A stretch of DNA of 64,000 nucleotides from Tannerella forsythia (lineage in GTDB: Bacteria; Bacteroidota; Bacteroidia; Bacteroidales; Tannerellaceae). The notes beneath the pieces are model-generated. The model was given only the letters and a program-made list of their open reading frames with translations, was not told where the DNA came from and ran no database searches. The DNA lies in assembly GCF_001006485.1 (NCBI RefSeq), contig NZ_JUET01000058.1:423254-487253 (forward strand), given 5' to 3'. The translations under genes and the position numbers were made by a program. Below are positions 6,458 through 15,898 of this stretch, piece by piece; the first letter of the stretch is position 1, and each line of letters opens with the position of its first letter.

Positions 6458-8617
6458 ATGAATCCCAACTCATCTGTCGACATCTACGCTTTGGCTGAAA
6501 AGTTCGTCGAGCAAACGGCCTGTCCCGTTTTTTTGACCGGCAAGGCCGGGACCGGCAAGACGACTTTTCTGAAGCATCTCCGTGAGCATACGCAGAAGCA
6601 GATGGCCGTCATTGCCCCTACGGGAGTGGCGGCGATCAACGCCGGAGGCGTCACGATCCATTCGTTCTTTCAACTGCCCTTCACTCCGTTCGCCCCGATC
6701 CCGCAGGGACGGAAAAACCTGATTGCGAAGAGTAAACTTACGACTGTCCGCCGAAAAGTACTGCAAGAGCTGGAGCTTCTCGTCATCGACGAAATCAGTA
6801 TGGTGCGTGCCGATCTGCTCGATGCCGTCGATACCATGTTGCGCCATTTCCGTTATCGCGCCAACGAACCGTTCGGCGGCGTACAGGTTGTTTATATCGG
6901 CGACATGTACCAGCTCTCTCCGGTCGTGCCGGACGAAGAATGGCAATTGCTCTCACAGTTCTACGAAGGGCCTTATTTCTTTCAGAGCAAGGTCGTCCGG
7001 CAACAGCCTCCCGTTTTTATCGAACTGGATCGTGTCTTCCGACAAACGAACGAACAGTTTATCTCCCTGCTCAACGAAGTGCGCAATAACTGCCTGACGG
7101 AAGCAGGCGAACAATGCCTTAACAGCCGTTACATCCCCGACTTCCGCCCTTCAAACGAAGACGGCTATATTACGCTGACGACGCACAATGCCAAAGCAGA
7201 CCGTATCAATTATGAGGAACTGGACAAAATCGACCGGGATATTTTTTACTTTGATGCGCAGGTACAGGGCGATTTTCCGGAGAAAAGTTTCCCGAACGAC
7301 GAACGATTGAAGTTAAAGAAAGGTGCACGTGTGATGTTTATCGCCAACGATATGGAGACTCCCCGCCGCTACTACAACGGAAAAATCGGGGTGGTTACCG
7401 ACATCGATGAAGAGCATATCCGGGTAAAAACCGATCCCGACGATGAACCGATCGAGGTCAAGCGGGAAACATGGCAAAATATTCATTACACCGTCAACAA
7501 AGAGACGAACCAGATCGAAGAGCATAAGCTCGGCAGCTATACGCAATATCCGCTACGGCTGGCCTGGGCTATTACAATACATAAAAGCCAGGGACTTACG
7601 TTCGATCGGGTCGTCATCGATGCGCAGGCCGCGTTTGCTCCGGGACAGATCTATGTGGCGCTCAGTCGCTGTCGCTCGCTCGAGGGCATCGTCCTCTCTT
7701 CACCCCTCAACACGCAGGCTTTGCAGGTCGACAGACACATCGTCCGCTATGTGCAGCAAAAACCTTCGGCCCGCGAGTTGGAGGCGCAAATCAATGTTTT
7801 TAAAGAACGTTACAATGAACAGGTGTTGTTTGATATCTTCAATTTCAGCGATATGGTCTACGAAATGCGAAGGTTCTATGAACAAACCGTTAACGAGAAG
7901 AACGCCTTCAATGACGAAACGCTTCCTTTCATCAGCCGGATGATGGATCAGACCGACCGCCTGAACCGGGTGACAACCACGTTCCGCAAACAGCTGCAAT
8001 ACCTTCTTCATACCTCCGATACTCAACGGACAAACGAACGCATCAGAGCCGCTTCGGATTATTTTGCTACGCATTTGACGTCGCTCATCGCCGAAGGGGA
8101 GAAATCGCCCGCCCGCACCGATAGCCGTGCGTCGGCACGTGACTATAACGATGCCCTGACGACGATCCTTACTCGTCTGGCCTATAAAAAACATCTGATT
8201 GGGGGGATAGGCGATGGTTTTTCCATAACCCGCTACTTCGAACTGAAAGCTACATTTACCGCTCCTCCCGGCCCCGTCAACGCGTACGCGGCAGCCCATA
8301 AAGAGTTGAAGACGGAAACGGAGCATCAGGAATTGTTCAGGCTGCTGGCCGGCTTACGGAAAGAGTTGTGCGAAGAAACCGGCGCACCGGCTTATCTCGT
8401 AGCCGCTACGAAAACATTGATCGAATTATGCAACATGCGCCCTCAAACACCCGAGGAATTGATGGGTGTCAAGGGATTCGGAAAGATTAAGACACAGAAA
8501 TACGGCGATCGCTTTCTGGAAATTATCAACGAGTATTGTCGCAAATACAGCCTGAGCTCACTGATCGATACTTCCGATCATACGAAGAAAAGAAAGAGGC
8601 GAAAAACCGACTCGTGA
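6458..8617 (+). CDS. PIF1-family DNA helicase with C-terminal HRDC domain
   Basis: A 719-aa superfamily 1B helicase. Walker A (GKAGTGKTTF) lies near residue 27, Walker B (LLVIDEISMV) near 110, an SF1 motif III region (YIGDMYQLSPV) near 150 and C-terminal helicase motifs (AITIHKSQGLTFDRVVID; YVALSRC) near 370-405. The last ~75 residues form an HRDC domain (PQTPEELMGVKGFGKIKTQKYG). PIF1 helicases unwind 5'-3' and act at G-quadruplexes, stalled forks and recombination intermediates; the substrate here is unknown. I start at MNPNSS because the promoter motif at 6392-6399 excludes the ATG at 6389. It stands alone between repeat-rich DNA and a tRNA gene. C-terminus is Lys/Arg-rich. Confidence 0.88.
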   Translation: MNPNSSVDIYALAEKFVEQTACPVFLTGKAGTGKTTFLKHLREHTQKQMAVIAPTGVAAINAGGVTIHSFFQLPFTPFAPIPQGRKNLIAKSKLTTVRRKVLQELELLVIDEISMVRADLLDAVDTMLRHFRYRANEPFGGVQVVYIGDMYQLSPVVPDEEWQLLSQFYEGPYFFQSKVVRQQPPVFIELDRVFRQTNEQFISLLNEVRNNCLTEAGEQCLNSRYIPDFRPSNEDGYITLTTHNAKADRINYEELDKIDRDIFYFDAQVQGDFPEKSFPNDERLKLKKGARVMFIANDMETPRRYYNGKIGVVTDIDEEHIRVKTDPDDEPIEVKRETWQNIHYTVNKETNQIEEHKLGSYTQYPLRLAWAITIHKSQGLTFDRVVIDAQAAFAPGQIYVALSRCRSLEGIVLSSPLNTQALQVDRHIVRYVQQKPSARELEAQINVFKERYNEQVLFDIFNFSDMVYEMRRFYEQTVNEKNAFNDETLPFISRMMDQTDRLNRVTTTFRKQLQYLLHTSDTQRTNERIRAASDYFATHLTSLIAEGEKSPARTDSRASARDYNDALTTILTRLAYKKHLIGGIGDGFSITRYFELKATFTAPPGPVNAYAAAHKELKTETEHQELFRLLAGLRKELCEETGAPAYLVAATKTLIELCNMRPQTPEELMGVKGFGKIKTQKYGDRFLEIINEYCRKYSLSSLIDTSDHTKKRKRRKTDS

Positions 8618-8718
8618 AAGCATTTCATGCCGAAGCCGACGTATGACTGCCCATAAGTAAAAAGCGGTTAGAAAACAATTGATTGGATGTTCTTCTGTAA
8701 AAAAAAGCGATAAAAAGG

Positions 8719-8749
8719 TTTGCAGAAAACAAAATAACTTCTACTTTTG
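8719..8749 (+). promoter_or_regulatory. Promoter of tRNA-Lys
   Basis: TTTG (8719-8722), 19 bp, TACTTTTG (8742-8749): a near-ideal Bacteroidota -33/-7 pair, with the tRNA beginning 35 bp downstream. Confidence 0.7.
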
Positions 8750-8784
8750 CACTCGCTAAGTCGGGAAAGACTTTGTTATTGTAT

Positions 8785-8857
8785 GACTCCGTAGCTCAGT
8801 TGGTAGAGCAAATGACTCTTAATCATTGGGTCGAGAGTTCGAGTCTCTCCGGGGTCA
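8785..8857 (+). tRNA. tRNA-Lys (anticodon CTT)
   Basis: A complete 73-nt cloverleaf. Acceptor arms are GACTCCG and CGGGGTC (one T-G pair). The D-arm contains AGCTCAGTTGGTAGAGC, the anticodon loop is CTCTTAA (anticodon CTT), and the T-arm is GAGAG-TTCGAGT-CTCTC. The discriminator is A; CCA is not encoded (next bases are CAT). A terminator-like hairpin follows at 8881. Confidence 0.95.
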
Positions 8858-8880
8858 CATCATGCAAAAGGTTTCTTAAT

Positions 8881-8919
8881 AGGGTTTTACGGCACTGTCG
8901 TAAGACCCTGTTTTCGTTT
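8881..8919 (+). terminator. Rho-independent terminator after tRNA-Lys
   Basis: Arms AGGGTTTTACG (8881-8891) and CGTAAGACCCT (8899-8909) pair with one G-T wobble, followed by GTTTTCGTTTC. Confidence 0.8.
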
Positions 8920-8988
8920 CGGGGGGGGCGAGTGATGCACCTGAAGTCTTCCTGGGACAACGACTGCAAGGAAAGGGTTTACTTTTAT

Positions 8989-9140
8989 CCCAAATTACGC
9001 GATAGATTGTTCGGCGTTTACCATTAATAATGGATGTGCGAATGTACGACAATGGTTACGTCAGGCTTACAGCCCTCCCAACGGGGATATTGCTTTTTCC
9101 CCAACGCTTCGCTTCCGCTCCGCATCGGGCTGAATTATCT
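8989..9140. repeat. Dispersed ~150-bp repeat, copy 1
   Basis: Starts CCCAAATTACGCGAT, continues GTTTACCATTAATAATGGATGTGC, AATGGTTACGTCAGGCTTAC and CCCCAACGCTTCGC. The same ordered blocks occur at 63810-63957. It contains no open frame of note. Confidence 0.75.
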
Positions 9141-9161
9141 CGCCCTTTCAGGGCTGTTTTT

Positions 9162-9234
9162 CAATGGTTAATTGTCAATGGTTATTTGTCGGGTACATGA
9201 TTCGGCGTGTACCACGCATAACCATTAACCATTG
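9162..9234. repeat. Palindromic GTACCACGC repeat, fullest copy
   Basis: Runs CAATGGTTAATTGTCAATGG, TTATTTGTCGGGTACATGAT, TCGGCGTGTACCACGCATAA, CCATTAACCATTG. The outer ~15 bp are inverted repeats of each other. Confidence 0.75.
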
Positions 9235-9419
9235 TCCGAAAGGGCTGAAAGCCCGAATTATTTCAGCCCCATCCCGCAAGGGTGGGGTATCGACATCCGG
9301 ACCTTGTTCGGAGGGCTGAAGGCCTGAATTAAATTCATTCTTATTTCTTCTATTGCGTAATCTGGGTTTATTCCGGCATCTCATCGCGTCATTTGTTCGA
9401 AGGAACCATTTTTTTTACC

Positions 9420-9427
9420 TATCTTTG
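9420..9427 (+). promoter_or_regulatory. Promoter -7 element for purL
   Basis: TATCTTTG, 39 bp before the ATG. A TTTG at 9392-9395 is a candidate -33 element but at 24 bp the spacing is longer than usual. Confidence 0.5.
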
Positions 9428-9466
9428 AGGCGTAATTAAATAACCATTAATCATAAGGAATTATAT

Positions 9467-12400
9467 ATGATTCAGTTTTTTCAATCGTCGGACAAGAGCG
9501 TCTTAGCGGTAGAGACCTCCCATACATTCTCGAAGAACGATATCGAAAAATTAATCTGGCTGTTCAGCGGCGCCACTCCGGTAGAGGCGGATGTGGTTAA
9601 GGGACGATTTGTCGGGCCGCGTCGTGAGATGATCACGCCGTGGAGCACGAATGCTGTCGAAATCACGCAGAACATGGGCCTGGAAGGAATTTCGCGTATC
9701 GAAGAATATGTTCCCCTCTCGCCGGAGAAGGGACATGACCCGATGTTGCAACATGTCTATGACAACCTTGACCAGCAACTGTTCACGATCGACCGGAAGC
9801 CTGATCCGATCGTGTATATCGACGATATTGCGGCCTACAACGAGCAGGAAGGACTTGCGCTGAGCGCCGACGAGGTGGGCTACCTCAACGAAGTAAGCAA
9901 AAAACTGAAACGTAACCTGACCGACAGCGAAGTGTTCGGGTTTTCGCAGGTGAATTCCGAGCATTGCCGGCATAAAATCTTCGGTGGTACCTTCATTATC
10001 GACGGCGAAGAAAAGGAGCATTCCCTCTTTGCTCTGATCAAAAAAACATCGGCCGAGAACCCGAACAAGCTGGTGTCGGCCTATAAAGACAATGTAGCAT
10101 TCAATGCCGGCCCGACCGTCGAGCAGTTCGCTCCTCTGTCGGCCGATAAGCCCGATTATTTCTCGATCAAGAAGATCGATACCGTACTGTCGCTGAAAGC
10201 CGAAACGCATAATTTCCCGACAACCGTCGAGCCGTTCAACGGTGCCGCTACCGGCACGGGAGGCGAGATTCGCGATCGTCTGGGCGGAGGCAAGGCTTCT
10301 CTTCCCATAGCGGGAACGGCTGTATATATGACCTCCTATCCCCGCACCGAAGAAAACCGCTCATGGGAGAACATACTCGATCCGCGTCGATGGTTGTATC
10401 AGTCGCCCGAACAAATCCTGATCAAAGCATCGAACGGCGCCTCCGATTTCGGGAATAAGTTCGGACAACCGCTGATCTGCGGGTCGTTGCTCACTTACGA
10501 GCACACCGAGAACGAGAAGAAATATGCATACGACAAAGTCATCATGCTGGCCGGAGGCGTGGGCTACGCCAACAAACGCGACGCCCTCAAAGGTGATCCG
10601 AAGCCGAAGGAAAAAGTGGTGATCATCGGAGGTGATAATTACCGCATCGGTATGGGTGGAGGCGCTGTCTCGTCGGTCGATACGGGACAATATACAAGCG
10701 GTATCGAGTTGAATGCCGTGCAGCGTGCCAATCCGGAGATGCAGAAACGGGCGGCCAACGTGATCCGTGCCATCGCCGAGTCCGAAAGTAACCCCATCAT
10801 CTCGATCCACGACCATGGAGCGGGGGGACACCTGAACTGTCTGTCCGAGCTTGTCGAAGCGACCGGCGGACATATCGACATGTCGAAGCTCCCCGTCGGC
10901 GATCCGACCCTTTCGGCGAAGGAAATTATCGGGAACGAGAGCCAGGAACGTATGGGGTTGTTGATGAAAGAAAAAGACGTTGAGCGTGTGCGGCGTATCG
11001 CTGAACGTGAACGCGCTCCGATGTACGTTGTCGGTCAAACGACGGATGACATGAAGTTTGTTTTCGAGCAGCAGGATGGCGTACGCCCCATCGATATCAA
11101 ACTCGAGTACATGTTCGGTAAGCCGCCGCGTACCATCATGGAAGATCAGACGGTCGACGAAGCATATTCTCCTGTAAAATATAAGGAAGCCGATTTGCAC
11201 CGCTACCTCGAAAATGTGCTCCAGCTCGAAGCCGTAGCCTGCAAAGACTGGCTGACGAACAAGGTCGACCGCAGTGTAACGGGTAAGATCGCCCGCCAAC
11301 AGTGTCAGGGAGAGTTGCAGCTGCCGCTCAGCGACCTTGGCGCTGTGGCGCTCGACTATCGCGGTCAGGCCGGTATGGCTACCTCCATCGGCCATGCTCC
11401 GCAAGTCGCGTTGATCGACCCGGCCGCCGGATCGGTGATGGCGATTGCCGAAGCACTGACGAATATTGTTTTTGCCCCGCTGGCCGATGGGCTTACCAGT
11501 GTTTCGTTAAGCGCTAACTGGATGTGGCCCTGCCGAAATAAGGGCGAGGATGCAAGGCTCTACAAAGCCGTTGAGGCGGCATCGGATTTTGCCTGCGCAC
11601 TCGGTATCAACATCCCGACCGGCAAGGATTCTCTTTCGATGACCCAGAAATACGGCACGGACAAAGTCTTTTCGCCCGGCACGGTGATTATCTCGGCTGC
11701 AGGTGAAGTGAGCGACATCCGCAAGATTGTTTCGCCCGTACTTCTGCGTGACAAACATACCTATATATATTATATCGATTTCTCGTTCGATGCTCTCCGT
11801 CTCGGCGGTTCGGCTTTCGCACAGTCGCTCGGTAAAGTGGGCAGTGAGGCGCCGACGGTCAGAGACTTCGATTACTTCCGCGACGCATTCAATGCCGTAC
11901 AGGAAGCGATCGACAAAGGGTTGATACTTGCCGGACATGATATTTCGGCAGGCGGGATGATCACCGCACTGCTCGAAATGTGTTTCGCTAATGTCGAAGG
12001 CGGACTGGAAGTGGATTTGAACGCCATAGCCGAAGAAGATATCGTTAAAATCCTGTTTGCGGAGAATCCGGGTGTCCTCGTTCAGGTGAAAGAGAAGAGC
12101 GTCTTCGAGAAGCAGATGCGGGCGGCCGGTATCGGATTCGCACGTATCGCACGGCCGACAGACGAACGGCATCTCATCGTGACGAAAGATGATACGACTT
12201 ATCATTTCGGTATTGATTATATGCGCGATGTCTGGTACAAGTCGTCGTATCTGCTCGATATGCGGCAGAGTGGGAACGAATGTGCCGGCAACCGGTACGA
12301 GAACTACAAGATGCAACCGCTCGAGTACAAGTTCCATAAAGATTTTGTCGGGACGCTCGCATCTTACAAACTAACGGCCGACCGTCGTAAGCGGAGCGGT

Positions 12401-13147
12401 GTCCGTGCGGCTATTCTGCGCGACAAGGGCACAAACGGTGAGCGCGAGATGGCTTATACGCTCTATCTGGCCGGCTTTGACGTGAAAGACGTGCATCTGA
12501 CCGACCTCGCTTCGGGGCGTGAAACGCTCGAAGATGTGAACTTCATCGTCTTCTGCGGCGGATTCTCCAACTCCGACGTGCTCGGTTCCGCCAAGGGGTG
12601 GGCTGCCGGTATCCTTTATAACGAGAAGGCCAAGCAAGCCATCGATCGTTTTTACGCACGTAAAGATACGATGAGCCTCGGCATCTGCAACGGCTGTCAG
12701 CTGATGGCCGAACTGGGACTGCTTTATCCTGAACACGAAGAGAAGCATAAGATGAGGCATAACCGTTCTCACAAATTCGAATCGGGATTTGTAGGGTTGG
12801 ATATTCCGAAGAATCATTCCATCATGCTCGGCTCACTATCGGGCACGAAGCTCGGAGTCTGGATTGCGCACGGCGAAGGGCGGTTTGAGTTCCCGTACGA
12901 CGAAAAGCAATACCACATTGTGGCGAAGTACAGCTACGACGGTTATCCCGCCAATCCGAACGGTTCGCCGTGGGCTGTTGCCGGCGTTTGCTCGGCCGAT
13001 GGCCGACACCTCGCCATGATGCCTCACCCCGAACGGTCCATCTTCCCGTGGCAATGCGGATATTATCCCGCCGACCGCCTCGGCGACGACGTGACACCAT
13101 GGATCGAGGCGTTTCTCAATGCCCGTCGATGGATTGAAGCATACTGA
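9467..13147 (+). CDS. purL: Phosphoribosylformylglycinamidine synthase
   Basis: A 1226-aa single-chain FGAM synthase (E. coli PurL type) for step four of purine synthesis: FGAR + glutamine + ATP to FGAM. The N-terminal PurS-like region is followed by two AIRS-type ATP-binding halves (ETHNFPTTVEPFNGAATGTGG near 245; DHGAGGHLNCLSE near 450; HDISAGGMITALLEM near 825). A C-terminal class I glutaminase carries the nucleophile Cys in SLGICNGCQLMAELG (about 1068-1082) and the His/Glu pair in MMPHPERSIFPW (about 1183). Length is close to the family norm of ~1,230-1,300. It is monocistronic, closed by a hairpin at 13207-13237. No PurR-like site is recognised. Confidence 0.96.
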   Translation: MIQFFQSSDKSVLAVETSHTFSKNDIEKLIWLFSGATPVEADVVKGRFVGPRREMITPWSTNAVEITQNMGLEGISRIEEYVPLSPEKGHDPMLQHVYDNLDQQLFTIDRKPDPIVYIDDIAAYNEQEGLALSADEVGYLNEVSKKLKRNLTDSEVFGFSQVNSEHCRHKIFGGTFIIDGEEKEHSLFALIKKTSAENPNKLVSAYKDNVAFNAGPTVEQFAPLSADKPDYFSIKKIDTVLSLKAETHNFPTTVEPFNGAATGTGGEIRDRLGGGKASLPIAGTAVYMTSYPRTEENRSWENILDPRRWLYQSPEQILIKASNGASDFGNKFGQPLICGSLLTYEHTENEKKYAYDKVIMLAGGVGYANKRDALKGDPKPKEKVVIIGGDNYRIGMGGGAVSSVDTGQYTSGIELNAVQRANPEMQKRAANVIRAIAESESNPIISIHDHGAGGHLNCLSELVEATGGHIDMSKLPVGDPTLSAKEIIGNESQERMGLLMKEKDVERVRRIAERERAPMYVVGQTTDDMKFVFEQQDGVRPIDIKLEYMFGKPPRTIMEDQTVDEAYSPVKYKEADLHRYLENVLQLEAVACKDWLTNKVDRSVTGKIARQQCQGELQLPLSDLGAVALDYRGQAGMATSIGHAPQVALIDPAAGSVMAIAEALTNIVFAPLADGLTSVSLSANWMWPCRNKGEDARLYKAVEAASDFACALGINIPTGKDSLSMTQKYGTDKVFSPGTVIISAAGEVSDIRKIVSPVLLRDKHTYIYYIDFSFDALRLGGSAFAQSLGKVGSEAPTVRDFDYFRDAFNAVQEAIDKGLILAGHDISAGGMITALLEMCFANVEGGLEVDLNAIAEEDIVKILFAENPGVLVQVKEKSVFEKQMRAAGIGFARIARPTDERHLIVTKDDTTYHFGIDYMRDVWYKSSYLLDMRQSGNECAGNRYENYKMQPLEYKFHKDFVGTLASYKLTADRRKRSGVRAAILRDKGTNGEREMAYTLYLAGFDVKDVHLTDLASGRETLEDVNFIVFCGGFSNSDVLGSAKGWAAGILYNEKAKQAIDRFYARKDTMSLGICNGCQLMAELGLLYPEHEEKHKMRHNRSHKFESGFVGLDIPKNHSIMLGSLSGTKLGVWIAHGEGRFEFPYDEKQYHIVAKYSYDGYPANPNGSPWAVAGVCSADGRHLAMMPHPERSIFPWQCGYYPADRLGDDVTPWIEAFLNARRWIEAY

Positions 13148-13450
13148 TTCTGCACCCCGCTATCGGGGTGTTTGAAACAGGAAAATAGACACACTAAAAC
13201 GATTGAGAGACCGAAGAATCGAGAATTCTTTGGTCTCGGTTTTAACAATTAGATAGATTGGTAAAAGTGTTCTTTAGTTGTTGATAAAAAAAGATTTATA
13301 TTGTTTTTGGAGGAGGAGGAGAGGAAATTTTAATTTGTCTTACTAATTATTATTAACGGTTGGGTGTCGTATTTTTTACCTTTTTTGAGTAAATATTAAA
13401 CTAAAACGCACGTTATTTGTTATCATTAAAACGAGGAGAAGCAAAAGACA
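13148..13450. other. purL-rprX intergenic region
   Basis: A short hairpin CACCCCG/CGGGGTG (13153-13170), the stronger hairpin at 13207-13237, then an AT-rich leader. A degenerate promoter-like TACCTTTTTTG lies near 13377. No gene is seen. Confidence 0.5.
13207..13245 (+). terminator. Terminator of purL
   Basis: GAGACCGAAGAAT (13207-13219) pairs with ATTCTTTGGTCTC (13225-13237), with one mismatch, followed by GGTTTTAAC. Confidence 0.65.
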
Positions 13451-14986
13451 ATGAAGAAGTCAACGATTTGGATGCTTGCGACCGTCATGGGATTTGCATT
13501 TGCAGGCCTGCTTTATTTGCAGGTCAGCTATATCAGTATCATCATGAAGACGAGCAACGAACAGTTCGACACTACGGTACGTCGCTGTCTGGAAAAGGTG
13601 TCCGGCAGTATCGAACGGGATGAGGTCTATCGGTATCTGGAGGAAGACATCAAGTCCGGTGGGAACAGCTTCATGTATAAAAGTCCTCCCAATCAGATGG
13701 AGATCAATCAGAAGATTACCCAAAGCGAAAGCTACCAGTTGCATGTACAAAATGCGAATGGCAGCATCCAGCATATCGAACTCAATCGTTTCAGCGCAAT
13801 GACTTCTGCGCCGTCGAAGAATACGATTATCCGCGCATCCGAAGAACAGCAGAAGAAACTGTTGAAACGTTACGAATATCAGGCCGGTGTGATTGATGAT
13901 GTTTTGTACAGTATGATTTATACACCGAACCTGAAGCCTATTGACGAACGGGTCGATTTCAAGGTGTTGAACAATTACATCAAGTCGGAGCTGATCAGCA
14001 GTGGGCTGAATATTCCGTATATTTTTTCGGTGGTCAACAAGGATGGCGTAACCATCTATCAGAATGAGGCGTATGAGAAACCGCCGAAGGCTGCCGATGT
14101 CGTCACCCACGTGTTGTTCCCGAACGACCCGCCGTCGAAATGGAATTATCTTAAGATCTATTTCCCGACGAAAAGGGACTATATATCGAGTTCGGTGACA
14201 TTCCTCGTGCCATCCGTGCTGTTCTCCTTTATTTTGATGGTGACGTTCATCACAACGATTTATATTATTTTCCGTCAGAAGAGACTGTCGGAGATGAAGA
14301 ATGATTTTGTGAACAATATGACGCACGAGCTGAAGACGCCGGTATCGACGATCTCACTGGCTGCACAGATGTTGCGTGATACGGATATTACGAAAAGTCC
14401 GGACGTCTTCAAACATATTTCGGGAGTCATTAATGATGAAACGAAACGCCTCGGCTTCCTCGTAGAAAAGGTGCTGCAAATGTCGCTGTTCGAAAAACAG
14501 AAGGCGACGTTAAAACTGAAAGAAGTCGATGCCAATGATTTGCTGGTCGGTATTGTCAGTACCTTCGCTCTGAAAGTAGATAAGTACGGCGGGACGATCG
14601 ACGTGGATTTACAGGCCGAAGATTCGTCCGTTTATATCGACGAGATGCACATCACAAACGTATTGTTCAATCTGCTTGATAATGCCGTTAAGTATCGCCG
14701 TAAGGATGTGCCACTGGAACTCATGGCGCGCACACGTAGCGAAAACGGTAAACTGATTATCTCGATCGAAGATAATGGCATCGGTATCAAAAAGGAACAC
14801 CTGAAAAAAGTTTTTGACCGGTTCTATCGTGTGCCCACCGGGAATGTCCACGATGTGAAAGGCTTCGGACTGGGGCTGGCCTACGTGCGCAAGATGGTGG
14901 AGGATCATGGCGGAACGATCCGTGCCGAACAACAACAGGAATCGGGAACACGATTTATTATAACATTGCCACTCATTAAAAACTAA
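13451..14986 (+). CDS. rprX: Sensor histidine kinase RprX
   Basis: A 511-aa membrane kinase. TM1 is at residues 7-28, a ~220-residue periplasmic sensor follows, and TM2 is about 248-274. The H-box NNMTHELKTPVSTI is near 289-302 (phospho-His about 293), the N-box LFNLLDNAVKYR near 403, G1 EDNGIGIK near 441, F-box FDRFYRVP near 454 and G2 GFGLGLAYV near 472. The overall sequence and immediate pairing with an RprY-type regulator 19 bp downstream match the RprXY system of Bacteroides. Its periplasmic signal is not known to me. Start is the ATG at 13451, preceded by AGGAGAAG-like purines. Confidence 0.88.
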   Translation: MKKSTIWMLATVMGFAFAGLLYLQVSYISIIMKTSNEQFDTTVRRCLEKVSGSIERDEVYRYLEEDIKSGGNSFMYKSPPNQMEINQKITQSESYQLHVQNANGSIQHIELNRFSAMTSAPSKNTIIRASEEQQKKLLKRYEYQAGVIDDVLYSMIYTPNLKPIDERVDFKVLNNYIKSELISSGLNIPYIFSVVNKDGVTIYQNEAYEKPPKAADVVTHVLFPNDPPSKWNYLKIYFPTKRDYISSSVTFLVPSVLFSFILMVTFITTIYIIFRQKRLSEMKNDFVNNMTHELKTPVSTISLAAQMLRDTDITKSPDVFKHISGVINDETKRLGFLVEKVLQMSLFEKQKATLKLKEVDANDLLVGIVSTFALKVDKYGGTIDVDLQAEDSSVYIDEMHITNVLFNLLDNAVKYRRKDVPLELMARTRSENGKLIISIEDNGIGIKKEHLKKVFDRFYRVPTGNVHDVKGFGLGLAYVRKMVEDHGGTIRAEQQQESGTRFIITLPLIKN

Positions 14987-15005
14987 ACATTAAAAATCAG
15001 AAATT

Positions 15006-15731
15006 ATGGACGAAAAGTTGAAAATCTTCTTTTGCGAAGACGATGAAAATTTAGGAATGCTGCTAAGAGAATACTTGCAGGCCAAAGGCTACATTACCGA
15101 CTTGTTCTCCGACGGAGAAGCCGGTTATAAAGGCTTTACGACAGGGTCTTACGACTTGTGCGTGCTGGATGTGATGATGCCGAAGAAAGACGGCTTCACG
15201 CTGGCTCAGGAAATACGTTCCATCAATCCCGATATCCCGATCATTTTCCTGACTGCTAAAACAATGAAGGAAGATATCCTCGAAGGATTTAAGATCGGTG
15301 CGGACGATTATTTGACCAAACCGTTCAGTATGGAAGAGCTGCTGCTGCGTATCGAAGCGATTCTGCGCCGCGTGAAAGGCAAGAAGATGAAAGACGTGCC
15401 TTTCTACAGACTGGGTAACTTTATGTTCGACACGCAAAAACAGACGCTGACCATCGGCGAGAAGATCACGAAACTTACGACGAAGGAATGCGAACTGCTA
15501 AGTCTGCTCTGCGCACATGCCAACGAGATTCTGGAGCGTAACTACGCCCTGAAAACCATCTGGGTCGATGATAATTATTTCAACGCTCGGAGTATGGATG
15601 TGTATATCACCAAGTTGCGTAAATTGCTGAAAGATGATCCCGAGATCGAGATTATCAACATCCACGGAAAAGGATATAAGCTGATTACGCAGTCGGGCGA
15701 AGAACAGGCTCGCGAAGACGGTATCCTTTAA
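15006..15731 (+). CDS. rprY: OmpR-family response regulator RprY
   Basis: A 241-aa regulator. The receiver domain spans residues 5-120 (acidic pocket EDDEN, phospho-Asp in VLDVMMPKKDG near 57, Lys in YLTKPF near 106). A winged-helix DNA-binding domain spans about 137-233 (TTKECELLSLLCAHANEIL; SMDVYITKLRKLLKDDP; IHGKGYKLI). It follows rprX with a 19-bp gap and presumably receives phosphate from it. Members of this family in oral Bacteroidales control stress and sodium-related genes. A strong hairpin ends the operon at 15803-15838. Confidence 0.9.
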   Translation: MDEKLKIFFCEDDENLGMLLREYLQAKGYITDLFSDGEAGYKGFTTGSYDLCVLDVMMPKKDGFTLAQEIRSINPDIPIIFLTAKTMKEDILEGFKIGADDYLTKPFSMEELLLRIEAILRRVKGKKMKDVPFYRLGNFMFDTQKQTLTIGEKITKLTTKECELLSLLCAHANEILERNYALKTIWVDDNYFNARSMDVYITKLRKLLKDDPEIEIINIHGKGYKLITQSGEEQAREDGIL

Positions 15732-15802
15732 AAGAATCGGAGCAAGGCAGAGGCTGTCTTATAATAAAATGCATGTTTTATTGAGGCTGCCTCATTTGAA
15801 AG

Positions 15803-15838
15803 GAGGGTGTGTCAAAACACAATGTTTGACACACCCTC
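15803..15838. terminator. Bidirectional terminator between rprY and the outer-membrane protein gene
   Basis: A perfect 14-bp stem, GAGGGTGTGTCAAA (15803-15816) and TTTGACACACCCTC (15825-15838), followed by AAAAATTGTC. It lies between two convergent genes. Confidence 0.8.
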
Positions 15839-15898
15839 AAAAATTGTCTTTCGGAATAAAACAGTCTTTATCCGCTAAATATCAGAAAGGAGCAATGA

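Larger units (their letters stand above)
8920..9466. other. Intergenic repeats between tRNA-Lys and purL
   Basis: No gene is seen. It holds a ~150-bp block (8989-9140) repeated at 63810-63957, a full palindromic GTACCACGC element (9162-9234) and a 'gggctgaaagcccg' element (9241-9291) repeated near 4007. The purL promoter lies at the right end. Confidence 0.65.

Noticed and set aside
8773-9027. 84-codon open frame covering tRNA-Lys
   Set aside because: It runs through the tRNA and its terminator hairpin, so it is not a gene.
10361-11404. 347-codon frame opposite purL
   Set aside because: Fully antisense to conserved purL coding sequence and without recognisable motifs.
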